From: Helicostylum pulchrum
Lineage: Eukaryota > Mucoromycota > Mucoromycetes > Mucorales > Mucoraceae
Length of the DNA stretch: 64,000 nt
Direction of reading: 5' to 3'
Assembly (NCBI GenBank): GCA_025677825.1
Contig: JAIXMO010000018.1
Location: forward strand, 186,001-250,000
Shown: piece by piece, positions 55,611 to 64,000 of the stretch
Layout of the letters: every line of letters begins with the position of its first letter
Numbering within the stretch: the stretch's first letter is position 1
Notes under the pieces: model-generated
Told to the model about the DNA's origin: nothing
What the model saw: the letters and a program-made list of their open reading frames with translations, nothing else
Databases searched by the model: none
Translations under genes and position numbers: made by a program

Positions 55611-57195
55611 ATGGCACACAGAGAAGGAATAACAACAGAAACGCATGACTGGACTATGGTCAAGGCTTCTAGTTTAGTTGAGGATCAAAAAGTGATTAGC
55701 ATGTAAGAGTTCTTTATAAGTTGAGATATGTATACAACTAACGCCTTAATAGTGAAGGTTCTTTACCTGTTGAAGAGGCTTGTAACATTCTTATCAAAAA
55801 CAATATCTCTGCGGCACCGGTATATAATGCAGAGGTAAAAGAGGGTTCAGATAAATCGGCCATCGTTCACGCTAGATCTTATGTTGGCATGTTTGACTAT
55901 GGAGATGTCATTGCGTATATTTTACTTATACTTCAAAATATGCCTCCTCCCGATGAAGAGATACAGGAAGGTAACTCGTATGCAGGAGAGAACTTGACTT
56001 TTGAAATCAAGGATATTATACGTCGCGCTATAGAAGGAGAAGAAATACCCGTAAAACTTGCCAGTGGTAATACAAAGATATAAATGTTGCATGGATTTTT
56101 TCTTTTAAAAACTCATTCGATTTTTTTTTAAAAAAAGATCTTTCACAAAAGAATCCATTTTATTCAATTCTTCCTGAAGCTACTTTATTATCCGCTGTTG
56201 AAGAATTTGCGTATGGAACACACAGAGGTAAAAATATATATGTATATAAATAATGAAGGAAATGTATGCTTATATTCTTTTTTGTGTGCATGCATAAATA
56301 TAGTATGCGTATTAAATCCTGATGGCAGTATCAAGGTAACCGCCAAAAAAAAAAAGGTGATTTTAATCTGTTACTAAACTTTATTATAGAGTATATTATC
56401 TCAGTCTGCTGTCGCCAGGTACATTTATGACAATCAACGACATTTCCCGGATATCGAGGCGATAATGAATAAAACCGTAAGTGAATCTTTAAAGCACGAC
56501 GTAAATATATATCCGTGCTAATGCCTCTTTTTTATATGCGTAGCTTCGTCAATTAGGACTTGGAGAATCTGATGTTATTGCAGTTAATGCGGATTCACCT
56601 GTACTTGATGCACTTTCTCTTATGAGTAAGTATAATGTGATTTAGAAAAAAAAAACTACATGATTTATTTATATGTATAAAAAAAAAGGTAAATATGGAG
56701 TCTCTTCCGTTGCAGTTCTGGGACATATGGGTATTGTATTGGGTAATATTAGTATGACAGATGTCAAGGTAAGAAGAAAAAGAAAAAACATGCGATTATA
56801 ACACGTCAATTAAAATAAAATAAAATAGCATGTTATGAAGAGTTACCGTCATCAACTTTTATGGAAGACTTGCTTTCAATTTGTCAGTCTTGTACGTACG
56901 GAACAAGGAATTGATGATGGAGAGGTAAGAAAAAAATAATGTACTACTCGGATGCCGTACCGATACCAGTCTTGTTGTTTTGTAGGACCGACTACCAGTT
57001 TTTGATGTCCGTTTGGAAACCTCGTTTGGATTCGCCATAGGTAAATTGCTGGCCACTAAATCACATCGCGTATGGGTTCTCGATGAAAGAGAAAGGGCTA
57101 TTGGTGTTGTATCTATTACAGATATAATGCGTGCGTTTGCTTCTAGTGCTGGCATAGATATTAAACCTCAAAGAGGTGGTTCAAGAAACGATTAA
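55611..57195 (+). CDS. CBS-domain protein, Sds23/Snf4-like
   Basis: Nine exons 55611-55702, 55753-56066, 56138-56227, 56304-56335, 56390-56476, 56544-56625, 56689-56768, 56829-56924 and 56986-57195, phases consistent, 360 residues. Four CBS motifs are visible. They read GSLPVEEACNILIKNNISAA with SYVGMFDYGDVIAYIL; ILPEATLLSAVEEFAYGTHR with SILSQSAVARYI; ADSPVLDALSLMSKYGVSSV with VLGNISMTDVK; and FGFAIGKLLATKSHRVWVLD with GVVSITDIMRAFAS. Two Bateman modules of this kind bind adenine nucleotides and occur in AMPK gamma subunits and in Sds23, a phosphatase regulator. The short N terminus and lack of a kinase partner in the window leave the exact role open. Confidence 0.82.
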
Positions 57196-57375
57196 ATGAT
57201 TTTTTTTTCACATATAAAAACCCAGCTTTTAAAAACGACAGGCTCTCTCTCTTTTTTTTCTTACTGTAAATTTTTTTGTATACCCAGTTTTTTTTTATAT
57301 ATACCTCTTTTTTTTTTGGTTGTTATTGGAACTATAAAGTTTCCATAACACAATCTGATAATATCAACTTTATAC

Positions 57376-60126
57376 ATGGAAGGCGGTGGTCTATTCTCTT
57401 TGAGAAACAAAACTCTCGGCGTAAGTAAGCGAATAAAGATTAGTAGAGCTTGTGACGAATGTCGAAAGAGAAAGGTAAAAAAAAAAAGAAAAAAAGAAAG
57501 GGGTAATGATGACAACTAATTTTTATAAACTTAGGTGAAATGTGATGGAGTGCAACCTTGTGGACGTTGTAAGAAATCAAACGCAGAGTGTGTATTTGCA
57601 AAGTTACCACCTAAACGAGGACCACCAAAGCAATATATGGAAAATTTAGAAAATAGACTTCAACGTGTTGAAAAAGCCCTTAAATCAGTGACAGCTCCTG
57701 TTCGTAAAGTTTTTGAAGACGCTATGAATGAAAGGAAGAGTATTATGCCGGAAGGTAAATCAAGTTTTTTTTTTATGTGTAAGAGAAGCGAGTGATAGTG
57801 TAACTAAACATCAGATATTGGTTTTATGATAGTGTCACCATTTAATAAAAGGAGTGTTTCTTACTCAGCACCTTATACTTCAGATTTGAAGATAGAACGA
57901 TTCACGATTAATGAAATAGGGCAAGCAGTTTATGTCAATGATTTAAAGAGTCGTGTAGATCGTATACCCAAAGAATATCATAATGATACCCAATCCGATG
58001 TATCCGATTCACCAATATCCTCCGCAACGGCATCCTTTTTTCATACACCACCCAGTATCATTACAACCTATGTCTCTTCAGAATTACCTATTCCCGAGCA
58101 TTTGTCATCCAGACATATTATATCCGAAGTGCAACCTTTAACTGAAGTTTATTTTGATCATGTTCATAAATATGTTCCAATGATTCATAAACCTTCATTT
58201 TTAAAGCAAATGCACAGTACAACCAATCCACCTTCAAGGTTTTTACTGTATGCTATGTGTGCTGTTGCTTCTAGATGGTCGCCCGATTGTATTTCATCGA
58301 CTAAAAATAATGGAACGCCTGCCGGATTCATATATTTTCAAAGAGCATTAGAATTATTAGACGACTTTATTGATTCGCCTAGAGTAACTACAATCCAAGG
58401 ATTAATTTTGCTGGTTAAATATCAAGAATACTTTCAACGTACTGGTTACTTTCATCGATCTTACTTTTATTTGGGTATGGCTGTACGTATGTGTTTTGAT
58501 CTCGGTATATCACAATCAGACAGTGATTCGGAAAGTAAACGAAGAACATTTTGGGTTACATTTATGTACGATCTGTTAATGAGTATCGAACAAGGCCATA
58601 CCACGCATTTTCAGGTACAGAAATGTAAAGCTGGGTTTCCACTTGTGACAGGTGAAGAAGGTCCGGCGTTAGAAGAACTAGTGACAAATCAAAATATCTT
58701 TATTCAGTTGGGTAAAGTATTATCTGAAATATATGTCATGTCAAGGTCCATTACCAAACGACAAGAGTTACAGGGAGATAAAAGGTCTCGAGAACAAACG
58801 ATTGAAGAACAAGCAAGGTTGTTTTCATTACATACGCATTTAGAAAACTTTTTATATGAGGTACCTCCTACTTTAATCTATCCTCCTACACAGGACACAG
58901 AAAATTACCCAGCTGAAAAACAAGTGATTGGTGATCCATTTATTGGGTTTTTACACATGACATATCACTTTAGTGTGATTCTATTGCATCGTACCTATAC
59001 CAGTCTTTCACCTCCTAAAACCGAATATAATTTTATTACGTACCCACATCGTAAATTATGCGCTACCTCTGCTTCCAATATCACCACAATTGCTGAAACT
59101 TTATATGAAATGTATCCTACTTACACATTTAGTTATCCTACTCGAGGTGTACAGCATACCATTCATTGCTTAGCGACCGCATCTACTATTCATAAATATG
59201 AAATGATGCACGGTGAAGATGAAACTACAAGAGAATCAGCAAAGCAACAATACATGTTGACGTTAAATATTATGCAGCAGTTGTCAAATCAATCGCCTTC
59301 AATTGAAGTTTCCAATTACTTTAATCAACCTACTCCAATGGTAGAGAAAAGAATGTCTGCTCCCATATATCATAATGTATCTTTAGAAAAATCAAGGATT
59401 CATCATAATAATTCTAGTTTAGATGAACCTGTATTATATCAATCCAGTGCCACTATGACCGATCCAAATCATTTAGCTAATTTATTAGTACAACAGCAGC
59501 AACAACAACATCAACAACAGCAGCAACAACAACATCAACAGCAGCAACAACGACAACATCAACATCATCAACAACAGCAGCAGCAACACCAACAACACCA
59601 ACAACAACAAAACTATGCTACGTCAAGATTTAATACATATCCACAAATGTCAGTAAATCATCATCAACAACAACAGCAGCAGCAGCAATGGACAGAAGAT
59701 TTATACGCGCAACAATTACAAATGACCAATAGTTGGAACCAATCTCCCATGTTTTATAACCAACATATTACTAATACCACCCAATACCCTGAAATTATGA
59801 TACCTAGTCAACAGGAAAAACATAGAACGCGTAGACATACAGTATCGTTCGCAACGCAAGATACGAGTTATTTACAACCCAATGTGGTGATACAAGAGCA
59901 ATTTAAAAAGCCCAGTTATCATCCCAATCAATTAAATACCATGCTAACAAATACCACTAGTACAGATGAAGATGCTATTATGATGGATACACCTTTACAT
60001 TATGATCCTACACCGGGTATGAGTCAATTGTTCTTGACTGACGATCAACATAATCTATCTTGGAATGGATCCATTGTTTCAGAAACAAGTGGTATTCAAA
60101 GAAGTGAAGGACACGTTATGAAATAA
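57376..60126 (+). CDS. Zn2Cys6 transcription factor with fungal_trans domain and Q/H tract
   Basis: Exons 57376-57474, 57535-57754 and 57815-60126 encode 876 residues. The binuclear zinc cluster is RACDECRKRKVKCDGVQPCG with RCKKSNAEC, followed by a KRGPPKQYMENLENRLQRVE linker/coiled coil. The middle domain matches fungal_trans: YFDHVHKYVPMIHKPSFLKQ, LLYAMCAVASRWSPDC, YFHRSYFYLGMAVRMCFDLG. The C terminus contains an almost uninterrupted Gln/His tract (59491-59610, with a second short one near 59660). KRGPPK and the middle domain place it near the filamentous-fungal Gal4-like regulators; target genes cannot be inferred. The gene diverges from nothing close and ends tail-to-tail with uS5m. Confidence 0.9.
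59491..59700 (+). repeat. CAA/CAG-CAT coding microsatellite (polyGln/His)
   Basis: A cluster of caa, cag and cat triplets inside the Zn2Cys6 factor, in two blocks separated by about 50 bp. Codon mixing suggests it is old rather than a recent pure expansion. Confidence 0.85.
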
Positions 60127-60221
60127 TAATAAAAGAATACCTTTTTTTTTAATACTTTTTTATTCTATTTTGTAATATACACTATATTTTTTTTTTTTCC
60201 TTCCTCATACACACACACACT

Positions 60222-61095
60222 TTATTGACCACCATAGTAAAAATGTTGAACATCAGCTAATTTCTTTCCTCTCATTTTAGCAATATCTTCAGGTTGCTTT
60301 TGATTTGATAAAGCTTCAAAAGTAGCCTTAATAACGTTCATGGGAGTAGTTGAACCTCTCACTTTAGCACTGATATCTTGAAGACCAATACATCTACAGA
60401 TTTCATGAACATAATGATTTGTACGAATACCAAAACCAGGGGGTCTTGAACGAAGTTCTAATGTGGTAGCATGAAATTTATGTGTAAGATCCATAGCTAA
60501 TGTACGGTTGTCGTAACGGTCAAAGTAACGCATGTTCTTGATGGCTCTGTTAGTAGCCTTACGTACTGCTCTACTGGCCTCTTCGTCCTTTCCTTCACCG
60601 TAACCGGCCAATCCATTACCGTTACCTACAACAACTAAAGCGTACATGGAAGGTTGTTTACCTTTACCGTTCATATTTACAACACGCTTAATAACAAGCG
60701 CCTTCTTCATAAGACCGGATTGTTCTCCAGGACTTAAAGGTGAGTCGATAATATCATTAATAGCATTCAATACTACTTCGGCAGGACGGTGAGAAGAAAA
60801 GATCTTTGGTTGATCTAAAGAATCAGACTTTTCGGTGGGGAAATCAAGAACAGAATCTACTTTGTTTAATTGAGGTAAATTGTCTTTGGTGAGTCCTTGA
60901 TGACGTTTCTTATTATCTTCTAAACTGGCATAATGACGAACAGTTGCAACTATTATTTTTTTTTTCGGGACCCTGGTTAGTTCTTTATAGATTCTTTCAT
61001 ATTAAATACATAGGTAAGGGTTTTTTTTTACCAGAAGCAATTCTTGGTGTGGCAACCAAAGAAAGTTTGTTCAAGGTACGTCCAATAGCTAACAT
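60222..61095 (-). CDS. MRPS5: Mitochondrial small-subunit ribosomal protein uS5m
   Basis: Exons (minus) 61032-61095 and 60222-60949 encode 263 residues. The first exon (MLAIGRTLNKLSLVATPRIA) is a typical mitochondrial presequence. The S5 N-terminal domain (KRVVNMNGKGKQPSMYALVV, then GNGNGLAGYGEGKDEEASRA) and C-terminal domain (ATTLELRSRPPGFGIRTNHY, then VHEICRCIGLQDISAKVRGS) are intact. uS5m sits at the mRNA entry channel and decoding centre. Complete, no defects. Confidence 0.92.
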
Positions 61096-62040
61096 GGCTT
61101 ATAAAAGTGAAAGGTTAGAAAGCAAGGGGTAGTAACTTTAGATTTTGACAAGGTGGCACTGGAAAAAAAAAAAAAAATCCTGTCCATTCTGACTTGAAAG
61201 GCCGATAAAGAAGAGGAGGCACGCCCTAGCGTGACGTCGATATCGCAATAAAAGACGAAGTAATTTAACGTGCGTAGCGAATTGGGGTATCCTCTACTGG
61301 CCGCCTACCTCGCTACGCTTGGTGGAGTCGTTGCCCTACAGGTTTAGAGACAATATTTTACAAATACGATATTCATTTTTTATAAATAAAAATGATATTT
61401 CGAGCATTGGCTTCTTTATCTCTAACTTTCTTATAAGATCCCCGTCTTCGACGATAGAACAGTCAACATGGAGTGTTACACCTCTTGAAAAAAAACAGTG
61501 CTTTTTATTTTGGTAAATTTTAGTATATTATAAGAAGATACTCAAGTCCTCAACAAGTAAAATCCTTTCTCGATGTATAATCAAAGGAAGGAAAACATTC
61601 TTATCTCCTACAAGAAAGAAACCTATTGGGGATCATCTTTAGTCGCTAACTCGATACTACTAAGTCAATTGTGGCATATCTTCCGGTGTAGTCCCCGTTC
61701 CGGATACATGGCTACTGGAAATTAAAAGAATTGTTCGTGGTTTTCTGCTCCCTTTCTGGCCAAGATCTTCGTGGGATATAGTGTGCTTACCAAAGTCTCG
61801 AGGCGGTTTAAGCATAGTTGATCCACAATTAACTACAACAGACAGCTCTTCCCCAATCCAATTCAAGGTATTTTCTAAAAGGCTATAACACCCCCGGAGG
61901 GGGGCCACATTCCTAATAAGCTGGAAGATTTTTTGTTCAGTTTTCAAAACTTTTCACACCTTTTTCTTGTCACTTTTTTCACTTTTTAAAATATTATTCA
62001 TCTGTAGCGTAATGACGCTCTTAATAAAAATACCAAGTTT
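61096..62040. other. Accessory region with one coding-like frame
   Basis: A minus-strand 95-codon frame at 61660-61947 reads MKTEQKIFQLIRNVAPLRG, ENTLNWIGEELSVVVNCGST and KPPRDFGKHTISHEDLGQKG, which looks like real protein sequence but has no family I recognise and no visible splice partners. The stretch 61140-61330 is locally GC-richer, without a recognisable RNA gene. Confidence 0.35.
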
Positions 62041-62280
62041 AAAGAGTATTGAATCATCCAAAAAAAAAAAGTTAACCAGGCGGTTGGCAAAAATGTCACA
62101 GTGTTTTTTTTTTTTTAGCTTTTTGCTTGAAACAAGTCGAAACGGTATTTTTGATGTTGTAACAACAAATTGTAGATATCTACGTAAAAATGATTAAATA
62201 GATTGCGTGAGTAAATAAGCCTCCTATTTTATCATGAACGATGAAAGTGACCCTCAAACTACTATTTAATCTATAATTGT
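62041..62280 (-). repeat. Dispersed non-coding repeat, copy D (composite)
   Basis: The left part (62051-62137) matches copy B at 30785-30862 on the plus strand. The right part (62180-62275) is the reverse complement of copy C at 39910-40004. The middle (62150-62190) matches the reverse complement of 2156-2215. This copy therefore links the three others into one element. Confidence 0.8.
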
Positions 62281-62667
62281 ATTAACCATGTATACCAGTA
62301 AATATTTATATGTTCTTTTAAACGAGCTTATATTTTATATTATTTTATTAATTCTTTTCGAGTGCTTTTGTTTTCTTTATACACCTCAAAGCAATTGTAC
62401 AGATATATGGGCTCTTTTTTTTTTTTAGTTTATTACTACTTTATAAAGGTACGTGAAAAATATTACGCCAAACTTTATTTTATGAGTGATATATTTGCTA
62501 AAATATTATAAAAGTAAAGCAAAGTGATTTTATTATTTGAATGGAAGTGAACGGACCGAGTTGTTTGTAGTATTATTTGAGTGAGCATATCATGATAAAG
62601 AAGAATAGGTAGTTTGCGTAACAGTGTCACGAACATCTTTTATAAGGAAAATACACGCAGTATAGAT

Positions 62668-63150
62668 TTATCTGTCAAAATAAAGCCAGCAGAACAGACT
62701 TTAAAATAGTAACCAAAAGCCCCACGGGAATCACAGAGCGTGATAGAATTGTTGGAATAGATCCCGGTAAGTTTTTCGAAAATATCAGTTTTATATTTAT
62801 GCACGTATGTTTATATTATTTGATATAGGTGTCAGGGATACATCTTTTCCAATCGGCAAGCGTCTCAAGATCATGCTGCTAGAATAGTAATTGGGACGAC
62901 ACATAAAGATGAAACTTTCAAACTATGCCATACTTCCACCTCTAAAAGTCGATGCAAGAAAAGAAGTTCGTATCGCAAAAAAAAAATTAGACAAATTCGC
63001 AGCTCCCTCATCCTTCTCGTCCCCTCCCAATTCGTGATTTGGTGCAAGGCCCTAGAAGAACAGCGGTGGGGTACGGAGACACGTCAATTAGAGGAAAATA
63101 TAAAGGGAACACTCAGAAGAAGATCAATGGTGGCGATTATAAAGAATTAA
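62668..63150 (+). pseudogene. Relic resembling a TnpB/Fanzor-type RuvC nuclease
   Basis: A plus-strand stretch reads FKIVTKSPTGITERDRIVGI then DPG. It is interrupted by a GTAAGT...TAG intron (62767-62828) and continues in phase as VRDTSFP. IVGIDPG-VRD matches the RuvC-I motif of TnpB/Fanzor proteins, whose Asp is catalytic. Downstream the frame breaks. A second frame reads RCKKRSSYRKKKIRQ, and near 63071 comes YGDTSIRGKYKGNTQ, similar to the (x)YGDxSx(x)GxxKGN block before the zinc finger. No intact zinc finger or RuvC-III motif was found. Clearly not functional as it stands; homology is by motif only. Confidence 0.4.
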
Positions 63151-64000
63151 AGGTCTAACTAATTCTGTGAACAGCCAGTACAAATCACAGATTCAGACTC
63201 ATCAAATGCATATTTGTCGTGGTTCATTTCGTTTATGTTCAATGAAACAGATATTCTTCTTTAAATATGGATTTTGACACGCCCAGAGTAGTAATAATAA
63301 TCAACTAATTTTGAGATGTCTATATTTTTAATTTATGAAGAAATTGTACAAAAGCATCCAGTCTTTAATAGTGTACTATCAAATCAATGCTACTCGTAAA
63401 ACAATGCTACGTAAAACAAAGGGATAGTTACTAATAAAACCGATAATGAAAAAACTCTTACAAAGTAATTAAAATATAAAGACAGTATATTAAATGAGAT
63501 AAAGAAACTTATTTTTTATTTAATTAAAAAAAATATATATTTATAAAAGTAGTAGTAGACAGACGTTAGCCGTTCTCTTTTCCTTTTTCTTTTTTTTTAA
63601 AAAGAAGAGACCGTTTTCCAAGCATAGTCAACGTGGAGGCATATGTCCTTGTATGCTCTTCGCTTTTATTTCACTTGCGTAAAAAGCCACTGGTGGGGCG
63701 CCAGAAGATACAACGCGGATTTCCTTGTTATTGATCCTACGGCAGAATAAAGCGTAAAAGAAAACATCATTTACAACAAATTAATCTCATATTTATTTTC
63801 CCGGTGTCCAGCGGGCAATAACTATAATTAATTGGTATGTAATATAAATTGTAGCTGTATATACATTCACACTAATATGAAGCCTTTTTTATTAGTGTTT
63901 GAACATGGACTTTGATGATACCAACGGATATGAAGAAATGTCAAGACATAAATGAAAAGTTTCATCAGCCTCTGATCCCCTTTTTCTTGGGATTAATGAA
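63151..64000. other. Right-edge region, nothing assignable
   Basis: 850 bp, AT-rich, with stops in all frames. No gene, repeat or RNA recognised. Confidence 0.4.

Noticed and set aside
1..64000. CRISPR arrays, rRNA genes, LTR retrotransposons
   Set aside because: No regularly spaced direct repeats, no rRNA core sequences and no reverse-transcriptase motifs were seen.

Overview
This is an AT-rich, intron-dense fungal nuclear window. Almost every gene is split by 45-70 nt introns with GTAAGT/GTATGT-like donors, and the intergenic DNA is full of poly-A/T runs. The CYP51 near the left end carries Phe129 and Ala291, the pair known from the CYP51 F5 paralogue of Mucorales. Together with the intron style this points to a mucoralean (Mucoromycota) fungus. 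I cannot name the genus. No rRNA, convincing tRNA or CRISPR array was seen.

Layout. 1-12.2 kb: a bZIP factor cut by the left edge, KISH/TMEM167, CYP51, an Apq12-like membrane protein, a candidate small Cys-rich gene, ETFA, a dicarboxylate carrier, a twin ABC ATPase and hexokinase. 12.4-15.4 kb: a damaged DDHD-type phospholipase whose 1.6 kb intron holds two further coding-like units. 15.5-20.3 kb: an FHA-kinase of the Chk2/Rad53 type, OGG1 and two small genes. 20.3-23.3 kb: lineage-specific small genes. 23.3-32.8 kb: a septin, a small coiled-coil protein, an unknown gene, an 18-exon ZGRF1-like helicase and a DUF262 protein. 35-45.8 kb: a second coiled-coil paralogue, the GTP/GDP carrier GGC1, a glutamate-cysteine ligase relic, a nitronate monooxygenase and a 16-exon VPS34. 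46-48.7 kb and 53.8-54.8 kb: accessory DNA with decayed, dispersed gene-family copies, including an inverted pair. 49-50.5 kb: a J-domain-less, frameshifted Hsp40. 52.6-61.1 kb: TYW3, a CBS-domain protein, a Zn2Cys6 factor with a polyQ tract and mitochondrial ribosomal protein uS5m. 61.2-64 kb: accessory DNA with a repeat and a TnpB/Fanzor-like relic.

Functional themes are scattered housekeeping: genome maintenance (FHA-kinase, OGG1, ZGRF1), mitochondrial transport and metabolism (ETFA, two carriers, uS5m), membrane traffic and lipids (KISH, CYP51, VPS34, Apq12-like) and carbon entry (hexokinase). There is no operon logic; most neighbours are divergent or convergent. Exon boundaries were derived by hand from splice sites, phase continuity and family motifs. 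Genes marked pseudogene have frame breaks that could also be assembly errors at homopolymers.
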